A stretch of 64,000 nucleotides of DNA from Synechocystis salina LEGE 00031 (GCF_015207985.1 NZ_JADEVV010000018.1:1-64000); one strand, 5' to 3'; shown: positions 36,935 to 45,765, counted from the first letter of the stretch. The notes: a model not told the origin generated them from the sequence alone. A program made the numbers and translations.

Positions 36935-37798
36935 ATGGACCGGAAGATTTTAGTCACTGGCGCAACTGGCAGCAACGGTACAGAGATTGTCAAACGACTC
37001 GCAGCACAGAACGTGCCAGTCCGCGCCATGGTTCGTAACCATGATCGAGCAAAGGAGATTGCACTCCCGAATGTTGAAGTGGTGGAGGGAAACTTTGATC
37101 ACCCTGAGACGCTGTTGGAAGCGCTGACTGAAGTAGACCGTGCCTTTCTCTTAACGAACTCTACAGAACACGCAGAAGCCCAACAACTTTCGTTTGTCAA
37201 TGCGGCTCGTCAGAGTGGTGTCAAGCATATCGTCAAACTATCGCAATTTGCAGCCGATGCCCATTCGCCCGTGCGCTTTTTGCGTTACCATGCCTCAGTC
37301 GAAGCGGCAATTCAAGCATCAGGAATGACGTACACGTTTCTGCGTCCCAATCTCTTTATGCAGGGCTTATTAAACTTTAAATCGACAATCACAAGCCAAA
37401 ACGCCTTTTATGCAGCGATCGGCAATGCAAAGGTTAGCGTGGTAGACGTGCGCGATATTGCAGACGTTGCAGTAGTTGCTCTAACAGAAACAGGGCATGA
37501 GGGAAAGATTTACAACCTCACCGGACCACAGGCATTGACTCATGCTGAGATGGCAGAACAACTCTCGGCTGCGCTCAATCGTCAGATTACATTCGTCAAT
37601 ATTCCATCTGAAGCAATGCGCGATCAACTGCTCAAAATTGGGATGCCACCTTGGCAAGTAGACGGGCTGATTGAGGATTACGCACACTACCAACGCAATG
37701 AGGCAGCAGTGGTTTCTTCTGATATACAGGATGCAATTGGTAAAGAGCCGCGTAGTTTTAAGACATTCACCTGTGACTACGCAACAATGTTTGGCTAG
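36935..37798 (+). CDS. NmrA-like NAD(P)-binding atypical SDR
   Basis: The 287-residue protein begins MDRKILVTGATGSNGTEIVK, a GxxGxxG dinucleotide site. It continues with RAMVRNHDRAKE and VVEGNFDHPETL, as in NmrA and NAD(P)H-dependent quinone-reductase-like proteins. The catalytic Tyr/Lys pair of classical SDRs is not evident, so it may sense redox cofactors or reduce quinones. AGGAGG lies 7 bp before ATG 36935, fixing the start. Confidence 0.85.
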   Translation: MDRKILVTGATGSNGTEIVKRLAAQNVPVRAMVRNHDRAKEIALPNVEVVEGNFDHPETLLEALTEVDRAFLLTNSTEHAEAQQLSFVNAARQSGVKHIVKLSQFAADAHSPVRFLRYHASVEAAIQASGMTYTFLRPNLFMQGLLNFKSTITSQNAFYAAIGNAKVSVVDVRDIADVAVVALTETGHEGKIYNLTGPQALTHAEMAEQLSAALNRQITFVNIPSEAMRDQLLKIGMPPWQVDGLIEDYAHYQRNEAAVVSSDIQDAIGKEPRSFKTFTCDYATMFG

Positions 37799-37867
37799 AC
37801 GCAGCCCAATCAGCCTAGGCCAAATAGTACAGATATAGAGTTGAAGTGCAACTCTAGGGTGAGCATT

Positions 37868-38482
37868 ATGATGCAGCATGAAAAACAAGATGAAACACGA
37901 CGGTTGGCGATTGCGCCTCGCCTGTGGCTCTGGTGGACATTGGCTACTACAATTGCGGGGGCGATCGTCGGAGCACTGGAAGAGTCAGGTTTTCAGTTTA
38001 TAGCAACCATATTTTTTACAGGTTTGTTTATTGGCGCAGCCCAATGGCTCGTTTTGCGCCAGTACATTCCTAAAGCCTTTTGGTGGATAGTGGTTAGCAC
38101 ACTGGGATGGACTTTTGGGCGAGTTCTGGTGAGTTATTACATATCCCTTTTTGATCCGCTTATTCAATTCCTAAATACGCTGGGCGCATGGTATGTTTTT
38201 TGGATGAGTTTGGTCATACAGCCGATTGTAATGGCTATTTTTGGCGCGGCTCAATTTCCGATTTTGAGACGATTTGTCCGTAAAGCGCATTGGTGGATTT
38301 TGGTCAGCGCTTTGGGAGGTGCACTAGAAGGTGCAAGTGGCTCAACTGTCGGGTATATTTTGCAGCCAAGGCTACTGCCAGCACCACTCCCGACAGCATT
38401 AATCTATGGGTCAGGCTGGCTAGGCTACGGCATCGTTACCGGAATTTGTCTGCAATGGCTGTTGCGTCATCAACCCCGGTAG
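37868..38482 (+). CDS. polytopic membrane protein of unknown function
   Basis: About 204 residues with six membrane segments in two similar halves: TGLFIGAAQWLVLRQYIPKA with WWIVVSTLGW, and AIFGAAQFPILRRFVRKAHW with WILVSALGGALEG. This internal duplication of a Q(W/F)xxLRR....AxWW unit is common in cyanobacterial hypothetical membrane proteins. The start could be ATG 37868 or 37871. No function assigned. Confidence 0.65.
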   Translation: MMQHEKQDETRRLAIAPRLWLWWTLATTIAGAIVGALEESGFQFIATIFFTGLFIGAAQWLVLRQYIPKAFWWIVVSTLGWTFGRVLVSYYISLFDPLIQFLNTLGAWYVFWMSLVIQPIVMAIFGAAQFPILRRFVRKAHWWILVSALGGALEGASGSTVGYILQPRLLPAPLPTALIYGSGWLGYGIVTGICLQWLLRHQPR

Positions 38483-38867
38483 GGCCAAGTATTTCATCGG
38501 GGCTGTTCAGGAGAGAGTTAGATGTCAGAGAACAATAAAGCTATCCCAGAGTAAGCGCAAGAAAATTGTATCTAAGGTGTGCATTAGCTTTCGGGCGATG
38601 CGGACGTGGCTAGAAGCCTCATTTACAAGTACAAGCTGATAAAATTGATGGCATAGAGGTAATAGATGGGAACATTTTTGCTGAATGATCGGCTCCTGAC
38701 TGAGTTGAAATAGTCTGTCTAAGGAGAGAAATATTGATCGCCAGCTTATGATGTAACGCTTTTGTTGTTATTTTGGCTTCCTGACTGACAAGCGCTTTTC
38801 TGTATCATGATTGACTTGGAAAAATCTTGATTTTTGTAACTGCAAGAAATCAGTGAGAGCAAGCCCT
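38483..38867. other. intergenic region before the AraC regulator
   Basis: About 385 bp without a convincing gene. A good ribosome site (CAGGAGAGAG) precedes ATG 38522, but the frame MSENNKAIPE stops after ten codons, as if a small gene had been truncated right after its start. The regulator's promoter should lie in the second half. Confidence 0.45.
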
Positions 38868-39761
38868 ATGACCAGCAACCCGCTCAACTCGCTCGAACTC
38901 AGCCACCAGTGGAATAAAACGCTGATATTCTCCAGTCGCCAAATGAACTGGAATGGCATTTTGGTGGAGCAGTGTCAGAGCCCTGCTTCAGCGTTTGAAA
39001 TGGAACTTCCTGCTTTAGCCGATCACTGGCTCTACTTTCACACGGGAGGTCCGGCTCCTTTATTTCAAAAACGCGATGATCGCCTGCATGAATCAACCCT
39101 CCACCGAGGGGATAGTCTTTTGGTTCCAGCTGGACAACCGAGCTATTGGTGTCAAGCACCAGATATGAGTGATGTCATTTGTGCTCCGCTGCACATTTGC
39201 TTAAAACCAGAATTGATTCAACACGTTGCTGAAGTCTTTGAAGTTGATTCAAAACGGTTTGAACTCGTGCCCTGTTTTGGGCAGCAAGATTTGCAGCTTC
39301 ATCAGCTTGGTATGCTAATGTTCGCTGAGTTGAAATCGGGCGGGATGATGGGGCAGCTATATATCGAATCACTCACTCAGGCTTTAGTGATTCATTTACT
39401 ACGACGCTATTCGACCCTAGCGAAACCGATTGCATCACCAAACAACCGCTTAACTCATACCCAGTTGCAGCAGGCAATCGATTACATCCACGCTCATTTA
39501 AATCGAGATTTATCCTTGGTTGAACTGGCAAGCGTCGTTAATATCAGCCCGACTTACTTTGCAAGCTTGTTTAAGAAAGTAATGGGGATTTCGCCGCATC
39601 AGTATGTGATCAAACAGCGAGTGGAACGGGCAGAAGTAATGTTGAAGGGAACAGATTTGGCGATCGCCGACATCGCTCTACAGGTCGGCTTCTCCAGTCA
39701 AAGCCATCTGACGCAACAGTTTAAGCGACTCACTGGAGTAACACCAAAACAGGTTCGCTAA
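38868..39761 (+). CDS. AraC-family transcriptional regulator
   Basis: About 297 residues: an N-terminal cupin-like sensing domain (ALADHWLYFHTGG, LHRGDSLLVPAGQPSYW) and a C-terminal ~100-residue AraC/XylS DNA-binding domain with two helix-turn-helix units. The conserved end IADIALQVGFSSQSHLTQQF / KRLTGVTPKQVR is intact. I choose ATG 38868 (MTSNPLNSLELSHQ) over a TTG at 38811. The AAGAATCTGA tandem repeat begins 6 bp after its stop, ahead of the alpha/beta hydrolase; a second site lies near the SDR genes 10 kb upstream. Confidence 0.85.
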   Translation: MTSNPLNSLELSHQWNKTLIFSSRQMNWNGILVEQCQSPASAFEMELPALADHWLYFHTGGPAPLFQKRDDRLHESTLHRGDSLLVPAGQPSYWCQAPDMSDVICAPLHICLKPELIQHVAEVFEVDSKRFELVPCFGQQDLQLHQLGMLMFAELKSGGMMGQLYIESLTQALVIHLLRRYSTLAKPIASPNNRLTHTQLQQAIDYIHAHLNRDLSLVELASVVNISPTYFASLFKKVMGISPHQYVIKQRVERAEVMLKGTDLAIADIALQVGFSSQSHLTQQFKRLTGVTPKQVR

Positions 39762-39767
39762 CACCTT

Positions 39768-39798
39768 AAGAATCTGAAAATTTGCCCTAAGAATCTGA
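39768..39798 (+). promoter_or_regulatory. tandem AAGAATCTGA repeat, candidate AraC-type operator (site B)
   Basis: AAGAATCTGA at 39768-39777 and 39789-39798, 21 bp apart, as in site A. A TATACT -10 candidate lies at 39823-39828; its -35 position (~39800-39805) directly abuts the second repeat. That is the geometry of class II activation by AraC proteins. It drives the alpha/beta hydrolase at 39878. Confidence 0.65.
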
Positions 39799-39877
39799 AA
39801 GAAGTCGAGCATTAGAACTCACTATACTTCGGTTAAATCAGATAAGAACATTTTGCGATGTTCATTAGGAGGTCAAT

Positions 39878-40714
39878 ATGCCTTATGTGACTGTTGGTCA
39901 GGAAAACTCTGCAACCATTGATATCTATTACGAAGACCTTGGGGCCGGTCAACCCATTGTTCTCATTCATGGATTTCCCCTCAACAGCCATTCCTGGGAA
40001 AAGCAGGTCTTGATGCTGCTAAATGCGGGGTATCGAGTAATTACCTACGATCGCCGAGGATTTGGTGCGTCTAGCCAACCCTCGCTGGGCTACGACTACG
40101 ATACCTTTGCAGCCGATTTGAACACGCTGATGACCAAACTTGACTTGCATAATGCTGTGCTGGTTGGGTTCTCTATGGGAACCGGCGAAGTCACGCGCTA
40201 TCTTGGCAACTATGGCTCAAAGCGGGTGCAAAAAGCCGTGCTGATGGCTCCAGTGCCGCCCTTCCTGCTCAAGACCGCTGATAATCCCGAAGGCGTTGAC
40301 CAGAGCGTTTTCGATGGCATTATGAAAGCGATCGTTAAAGACCGTCCCGCTTACTTTTCTGAATTTTTCAGAGAATTTTTTAATGTGGATGTGCTGCTTG
40401 GCGAACGCATCAGCAACTATGCCATTCAAGCCTGCTGGAATGTAGCAGCCGGGGCTTCTGCTAAAGGAACTTTGGATTGTGTCCCTTCCTGGCTCACCGA
40501 TTTCCGCGATGATCTGCCCCGGATTGGTATACCTACCCTAATCATTCATGGCGATGCTGATCGCATTTTGCCACTTGGATCCACCGCCGCCAGACTCCCA
40601 AAACTGATTAAAAACAGTCAGCTTGAGATTATCCCTGGCGGGCCGCACGCCATCAACTGGACTCACGCTGATCAGGTCAATCCCATGTTGCTAGACTTTC
40701 TTCAGCAGAAATAG
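39878..40714 (+). CDS. alpha/beta hydrolase of the non-heme chloroperoxidase type
   Basis: The 278-residue enzyme has the oxyanion-side HGFPLNSHSWE, TYDRRGFGASSQP, nucleophile elbow VGFSMGTGE, an Asp in IHGDADRILP and a His in GGPHAINWTHADQV. This is the cofactor-free haloperoxidase/esterase pattern; the natural reaction is usually ester or lactone hydrolysis or perhydrolysis. An ideal AGGAGG lies 7 bp before the ATG. The tandem motif upstream and adjacent AraC gene imply regulated expression. Confidence 0.88.
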   Translation: MPYVTVGQENSATIDIYYEDLGAGQPIVLIHGFPLNSHSWEKQVLMLLNAGYRVITYDRRGFGASSQPSLGYDYDTFAADLNTLMTKLDLHNAVLVGFSMGTGEVTRYLGNYGSKRVQKAVLMAPVPPFLLKTADNPEGVDQSVFDGIMKAIVKDRPAYFSEFFREFFNVDVLLGERISNYAIQACWNVAAGASAKGTLDCVPSWLTDFRDDLPRIGIPTLIIHGDADRILPLGSTAARLPKLIKNSQLEIIPGGPHAINWTHADQVNPMLLDFLQQK

Positions 40715-40856
40715 TCAGTAATCTGCCGCATTTCTGACTGGTGAAAAATTGTGAATTCAGCCTGTCCACGTTTCCCATCCTGGTGACTGGCTGGCGTAGG
40801 CTAAACGTTCAGCACCTGGATCAAAAGAATTAATTACCACAAAAAAAAGGAACACT

Positions 40857-41110
40857 ATGAATAAGCCCGAGTTTTTTGTCACCCCCGGCTATAGCGAACC
40901 CTAGCAATTGCTGGTGCGGGTTGGGAGCATGTTGTCCATGTCAATTCTTACCATGTTGGTGGTTTGCCCCCAGAGATGAACGATGTGATGGTCAGGCTAT
41001 ATCGCCATTACATGCCCAACCATGCCCCAATTTGGACACAGGTAGGAGTTGCGGCTCTTGGACTGCCAACGATGCGGATTGAAATCCGCGTGACTGCAAT
41101 TGTTCCATGA
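40857..41110 (+). pseudogene. RidA/YjgF-family gene with internal deletion
   Basis: The start MNKPEFFVTPGYSEP is followed by TAG and then by the C-terminal half in frame: AGAGWEHVVHVNSYHVGGLP, MNDVMVRLYRHYMPNHAPIW and LGLPTMRIEIRVTAIV. These are the two ends of a RidA-type enamine/imine deaminase. About 60 central residues are missing, and the end runs straight into an IS256 fragment. Confidence 0.7.
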
Positions 41111-41541
41111 GTTTTACAGTCCCGTGGCAGCTTCCCTGAAGACTATTTACCAATCTGCCACCGTCGCCCAGGCAGAACATGCCCTGACGGAGTTTGCCCA
41201 GAAATGGGACCAGCGTTACCCTGCCATCAGTCAGCTCTGGTTCCATACTTGGGAGTACATTATCACGTTTTTTGATTATCCACCGGATATCAGGAGGGTA
41301 ATTTATACCACTAACGCTATTGAGTCTCTCAATCGTTCTTTTCGTAAGGTCATTAAAAACAAGGGAGTTTTCCCTTCCCAAGATTCTCTACTGAAACTTT
41401 TATACCTGTCTTTGCAACGTATTTGCCGTAAATGGACTATGCCCATCCAGCATTGGAAGGCGGCTCTTGCTTGTTTTGCTATTGAACACCCTAATTCTTT
41501 TCTTTTCTAATTTCCCCTTTACACAAATTTCTTGACACTCC
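41111..41541 (+). mobile_element. IS256-family element, 3' fragment
   Basis: The frame 41118-41510 encodes SPVAASLKTIYQSATVAQAE, RRVIYTTNAIESLNRSFRKV and RKWTMPIQHWKAALACFAIE, the C-terminal ~130 residues of an IS256-type DDE transposase. The N-terminal two-thirds are absent. After the stop, TTTACACAAATTTCTTGACA is a typical IS256 right end. The fragment abuts the RidA relic on the left and the truncated integrase on the right. Confidence 0.8.
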
Positions 41542-41544
41542 CAG

Positions 41545-41826
41545 TCACGGTGGTTGCCTCGCGTTTTTTAGCGGCAGCTTGGGTGGCTTGTGCTTCTTGA
41601 GGGTCTCATCAAAGTTGCCGGAGGCAATATCCAGTTCGATCTGAGTCGATTTCTGCTGGGCCCCGATGCGATTGACTCGAGAATCAGGCAAGCCAACGGC
41701 TATGTAATGGCGTGTGCCTCCATAGGTAAAGCGTAATCTCAGCCTGCCTTTATCACTTTCTACCTTGACAAGGCTTCTATCTAGGTCGCGGCTCAGCGTC
41801 GGGCGTGCCGCTATGGGGATTTGCAT
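41545..41826 (-). pseudogene. N-terminal fragment of a tyrosine recombinase (integrase)
   Basis: The 93-residue frame contains VESDKGRLRLRFTYGGTRHY, IAVGLPDSRVNRIGAQQKST and QIELDIASGNFDETL. It matches the N-terminal arm-binding domain (DUF3596 type) of phage/island integrases. A T-run at 41569-41574 seems to have shifted the frame (KKREATTVT would continue in the next frame), and the catalytic domain is gone where the IS256 end begins. It lies ~150 bp from the 3' end of tRNA-Pro, the classical location of an island integrase. Confidence 0.7.
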
Positions 41827-41978
41827 AGTAAGTCATCTTCCTACCAATTTCCTCCCACTCAGACGTCCAAAAGCACCCAAAGGTGGCCAACCTCACCCCC
41901 CTTATTGACGATATGCTAAGGTCATCAAAAGGTTGATGCGTCGGCTACAAGGCTCTTCCACATTAGGTTTTAGAAGAA

Positions 41979-42052
41979 TCGGGATGACAGGATTCGAACC
42001 TGCGGCCCCTTCGTCCCGAACGAAGTGCGCTACCAAGCTGCGCTACATCCCG
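41979..42052 (-). tRNA. tRNA-Pro (CGG)
   Basis: Seventy-four nucleotides on the minus strand: acceptor CGGGATG pairs with CATCCCG, anticodon stem CTTCG/CGAAG with loop TTCGGGA (anticodon CGG), and T arm AGGTTCGAATCCT. The 3' end faces the truncated integrase, so it is the likely attachment site of the island. I did not find a copy of the 3' segment at the other island edge. Confidence 0.95.
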
Positions 42053-42118
42053 CAATTCAGCCTTAAGATCCTAGCATAGGAGATATCCTTTCTGTGCGGT
42101 TGTTGAACACTTCCCTGT

Positions 42119-43519
42119 TTAGCCATCCGCCCAATTCTGTTTTTCTTCTGTGGAATCATCCCCGTCGTTAGCGGTTTCTCCATCTTCTGGATTTAAAGAA
42201 TCAGTCGGTTGCTTCGGCAAATCTTCTGGTTCACCGGCGATCGCCTCAGGGACTTGTTCTGATGGAATTTCAGATTCACCCACTTCCCGGCCCTGCTGAA
42301 TTTCAGTTTCGGGATCGGGAAATTCTCCCACTGTTTCCTCAATTACCACTGCCGTTGCTTCAGAGGTCGGGGGAAAAATATCTTCCGTCTCTTCCTCTGC
42401 TTCCTCCTGGATTATGTGGTCATCTTGCTCCACCACATCTAGGGGCTGTTCTTGTTCAGCGACATTTCCTGAGTCTGGCACCTCCACTAGGGTGATTTGT
42501 TGTTCAATTTGTACCGTTTCCACCACGGCAATTACCTGAGTTTCATCAGTTTCATTATTTTCTTCCTTGTCATCGGCAATCCCGTCGGAATTTTCCAGCA
42601 CGCCATCGGAATTAACTGACGATAAATCTTCTCCCCAATCTTCCCCATCATCCCAGTCATCGCTTTCAACATTGGCGCTCTCAGATTCAGGGTTTAGGGT
42701 CTGTTCCACCACCGTTGGGGTTGATTGCTCCGCTTTAGCAGGGGGGCTAGCGGGCTTTTTACGACCAAACAAACGCTGGAAGAGTTTTGATTTCGGTTTT
42801 TTCAGCAAAACTTCCTCTGACTGATCGGCGGAAGATTTAACCGTTTTTTCTTCCGCCTGATCCGTTATTTCGACAATTTTTTCCACTGCTTCCTCGGCTT
42901 TTTCTACCACATCTTCCGCCACAGTCTCAGCAGTTTCATTCAATTCCTCCACTACGGTTTCCGCCGTTTCTATGACACCTTCCACTTCTTCGGAAATATC
43001 TGTACTCCCTTGAGCTATAGCTTCGGCAACTTCTTCGGTGATGGGAGACGGGACATTCACCGGGATAGAATCTTCTCCTAACTCTGATGGTTCAACGGTT
43101 GCCGGTAAGTCTTGTTTAACCGCTGCCGTCCCCGGTTCAATTTCGGTTTCAGTCTGTTTTCCGTCAGCATCTTTATCCTTTGCTGGAGTTTTGGCTTTGG
43201 GTTTACGTTGCAAGCCCCCGGCCAACCAATCCAACAGGGAAAAACTCGGAACTTCCACAATGGATTGTCTGGCGATCGCCGCCCGGAGTCGGAGAGTTTG
43301 CCAGGCAAAGGCCAACACCAACACCACCACGGCTGCCTGGCCGAGGAGAATCGCTCCAGTGAAACGTTGAGCACAGTTCCAGAGCACTAGGCCATAGAAA
43401 AAGCCTACGCCACTCCAAAGAAAATCGTCCTTGCGATGCAGTTTGGGGGCAAAAAATGCCGAAAAGAAAAAAGCTAGACTGGCCAAAGCCACTGCACCGG
43501 ATAGCATCAACGCCAACAT
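42119..43519 (-). CDS. Ycf66 family protein
   Basis: A 466-residue protein. The N-terminal ~85 residues are three membrane helices starting MLALMLSGAVALASLAFFFS and containing KDDFLWSGVGFFYGLVLWNC, typical of Ycf66, a family found in cyanobacteria and some plastids. The remainder is a long Glu-rich, low-complexity region (EEVEGVIETAETVVEELNE) that is probably disordered. Function unknown. tRNA-Pro follows on the same strand. Confidence 0.85.
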   Translation of the reverse strand: MLALMLSGAVALASLAFFFSAFFAPKLHRKDDFLWSGVGFFYGLVLWNCAQRFTGAILLGQAAVVVLVLAFAWQTLRLRAAIARQSIVEVPSFSLLDWLAGGLQRKPKAKTPAKDKDADGKQTETEIEPGTAAVKQDLPATVEPSELGEDSIPVNVPSPITEEVAEAIAQGSTDISEEVEGVIETAETVVEELNETAETVAEDVVEKAEEAVEKIVEITDQAEEKTVKSSADQSEEVLLKKPKSKLFQRLFGRKKPASPPAKAEQSTPTVVEQTLNPESESANVESDDWDDGEDWGEDLSSVNSDGVLENSDGIADDKEENNETDETQVIAVVETVQIEQQITLVEVPDSGNVAEQEQPLDVVEQDDHIIQEEAEEETEDIFPPTSEATAVVIEETVGEFPDPETEIQQGREVGESEIPSEQVPEAIAGEPEDLPKQPTDSLNPEDGETANDGDDSTEEKQNWADG

Positions 43520-43725
43520 CGGAAGTTACTCCATCGAGAAGTTCACCTTTCCATTCTGCGTTATCTTGACCTTCCTGTTAAATTATCGTCTTCCCCTACT
43601 CTGTGCCCCTATGTCCTTACCCCCCAATGGCAAGGAGCGGGAACCATAATCGAAGATTCCGCCCCTCTCTGGATTTGTCCATGGGCAGTGATCTGGGATA
43701 CCGATAAAAACTACAACCCCTATGC

Positions 43726-43962
43726 CTAGAATTTATTGAGGTTGATGCCGGCTTCTTTGGCCATGGCGTTAATGCCTTTGGATTCTAGAGTTTTAATGGC
43801 GGTGGTGGAAAGGCGTAGACGCACAAACCGGTTACCTTCGGGCCACCAAACCCGTTTCCATTGTAAATTCGCCTGTTGTAATTTTTTGGTGCGGCGGTGG
43901 GAGTGGGATACAGCAAAACCGTTATTGGCTTTTTTTCCAGTCAGTTGACAGCGACGGGCCAT
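43726..43962 (-). CDS. rpmB: 50S ribosomal protein L28
   Basis: The 78-residue basic protein begins [20 protein letters not shown], includes [20 protein letters not shown] and [15 protein letters not shown], and matches L28 along its length. It is part of the large ribosomal subunit. It stands alone. Confidence 0.95.
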
Positions 43963-44047
43963 GGCAAATCTCCTTATGATCAGATAAAGTCCGATCTAAC
44001 ACTATATCAGAGGATTATGGTTGGGCGATCGCCAGGGATTAAAGTTG

Positions 44048-44635
44048 CTAGAATTTGATGCCGCTGGGTTGGTCGGGAGTGGCCACAATGCGATGGCAAC
44101 CGGAACTGGGTTTGGCCCATTGATATTGATACTCCACTGGATTGCCCCAGCAAATACCCAAAAATAACTCGGTTTGGGTGCAGTCCAACTCTGCCCATTC
44201 CCCCTGTTCCCATAGTTCTGTAAAAGATTCCCGTCGCAGGGGTCGGTGATGGTGAGCGATTAGCCAGTAATTTAACTTCTCCGTATGTCGTTGCCAAAAT
44301 GCCAATATTTCCCTTTTAACAGCCATCAATTTTTCCTTGTCCCCTTCCACCGCTGTTAACTGGTTATGGATTTCGGGAAACTCGATAGATTCCCCCTGGA
44401 AATGGCATTGCCGCCATACCAACCCCGAAACGTTATGTTGCCGTTGATATTGGTGGATTTGCTGACGGAAATCTTGATAGGCAAATACTTTCCCCACCTG
44501 GTCCAGGTCTATGGCCTTGGCCACAATGGGATTATCCAGGCGATCGCCGGGGGAGAGCAGCAGTCGTTTCCCCTGACAAGTGGCCCGTAGCTCCTGCTCC
44601 AAAATTTCTAGCAACTGCTGGGTTGTGTAGGTCAT
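44048..44635 (-). CDS. conserved hypothetical cyanobacterial protein
   Basis: A 195-residue soluble protein starting MTYTTQQLLEILEQELRATC, with KRLLLSPGDRLDNPIVAKAI, GLVWRQCHFQGESIEFPEIH and WEQGEWAELDCTQTELFLGI. No signal peptide or membrane segment. It looks like a single-domain protein conserved among cyanobacteria, but I do not recognise a named family. Divergent from ho1. Confidence 0.65.
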   Translation of the reverse strand: MTYTTQQLLEILEQELRATCQGKRLLLSPGDRLDNPIVAKAIDLDQVGKVFAYQDFRQQIHQYQRQHNVSGLVWRQCHFQGESIEFPEIHNQLTAVEGDKEKLMAVKREILAFWQRHTEKLNYWLIAHHHRPLRRESFTELWEQGEWAELDCTQTELFLGICWGNPVEYQYQWAKPSSGCHRIVATPDQPSGIKF

Positions 44636-44769
44636 GGGGGGAGAGGGGACGTTAAAAAAACTTAATGGTACGACTTAACGAATCCGTTTAGGCTAATAAA
44701 CTAGGCATATTTTTATCTTCCTTAACAGCCAACTTTTCATTCAACCCAAGATATACAGGTATTTTTAGC

Positions 44770-45492
44770 ATGAGTGTCAACTTAGCTTCCCAGTTGCGGG
44801 AAGGGACGAAAAAATCCCACTCCATGGCGGAGAACGTCGGCTTTGTCAAATGCTTCCTTAAGGGCGTTGTCGAGAAAAATTCCTACCGTAAGCTGGTTGG
44901 CAATCTCTACTTTGTCTACAGTGCCATGGAAGAGGAAATGGCAAAATTCAAGGATCACCCCATCCTGAGCCAGATCTACTTCCCTGAATTAAACCGTAAA
45001 CAAAGTTTAGAACAGGATCTGCAATTCTATTACGGTCCCAATTGGCGGCAGGAAGTAAAAATTTCTTCCGCTGGCCAGGCCTACGTAGACCGAGTGCGGG
45101 AAGTAGCCGCCACCGCCCCCGAATTGTTAGTAGCCCATTCCTACACCCGTTATTTAGGCGATCTTTCCGGTGGTCAAATTCTCAAGAAAATTGCCCAAAA
45201 TGCCATGAATCTCCATGATGGTGGCACTGCTTTCTATGAATTTGCCGACATTGATGACGAAAAGGCTTTTAAAAATACCTATCGTCAAGCCATGAATGAT
45301 CTGCCCATTGACCAGGCCACAGCGGAACGAATTGTGGCTGAAGCCAATGACGCCTTTGCCATGAACATGAAAATGTTCAACGAACTTGAAGGTAATCTGA
45401 TCAAGGCGATCGGTATTATGGTCTTCAACAGCCTGACCCGTCGTCGTAGCCAAGGCAGTACGGAAGTAGGGCTCGCCACCTCCGAAAGCTAG
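44770..45492 (+). CDS. ho1: heme oxygenase 1
   Basis: The 240-residue enzyme opens heme to biliverdin IXalpha, CO and Fe2+ using ferredoxin, the first step toward phycocyanobilin. The proximal ligand is His17 (GTKKSHSMAEN). The distal helix GDLSGGQILKK and YTRYLGDLSGG are intact. Length and sequence fit cyanobacterial HO1. hemF lies downstream on the same strand, linking heme breakdown with heme synthesis. Confidence 0.97.
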   Translation: MSVNLASQLREGTKKSHSMAENVGFVKCFLKGVVEKNSYRKLVGNLYFVYSAMEEEMAKFKDHPILSQIYFPELNRKQSLEQDLQFYYGPNWRQEVKISSAGQAYVDRVREVAATAPELLVAHSYTRYLGDLSGGQILKKIAQNAMNLHDGGTAFYEFADIDDEKAFKNTYRQAMNDLPIDQATAERIVAEANDAFAMNMKMFNELEGNLIKAIGIMVFNSLTRRRSQGSTEVGLATSES

Positions 45493-45521
45493 ATTCTCCT
45501 AGCATGACAATTTATCCAGGG

Positions 45522-45569
45522 AAAACTGGTGATTTTAGGGAACCGAATCAACCTAGAGTTGCCAGTTTT
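45522..45569 (+). terminator. inverted repeat after ho1 (possible terminator/attenuator)
   Basis: AAAACTGG (45522-45529) and CCAGTTTT (45562-45569) are perfect 8-bp arms 32 nt apart, the right arm ending in TTTTT. The position ~30 bp after ho1 suits a terminator or a read-through control point before hemF. The long loop makes it uncertain. Confidence 0.35.
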
Positions 45570-45765
45570 TCTCCGTCTGTTTAGAACCTGTTTGAGAAAT
45601 CCCCCTAGCCCCTTAATTCTAGGAAAAATCGGACTTGCCCAAAGTCTCCTAACGTTGCCGGGAGCTTCATTAGTTCGATGTCAGGGTCAGGTTCTAGATC
45701 TTTCAGACGTACCTTCAGGTATTCGTAAACAAGTTACCCAAGCTCTTCAGCAATTTTCACCATGA
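45529..45765 (+). CDS. small ORF coupled to hemF
   Basis: A 78-codon GTG-initiated frame ends in an ATGA overlap with hemF. The last third ([28 protein letters not shown]) reads like a real protein end. The first part overlaps an inverted repeat and an IS/MITE-like GAACCTGTTTGAGAAA word, so the true N-terminus may be lost. No family recognised. It may serve mainly for translational coupling. Confidence 0.35.
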   Translation: MILGNRINLELPVFLRLFRTCLRNPPSPLILGKIGLAQSLLTLPGASLVRCQGQVLDLSDVPSGIRKQVTQALQQFSP

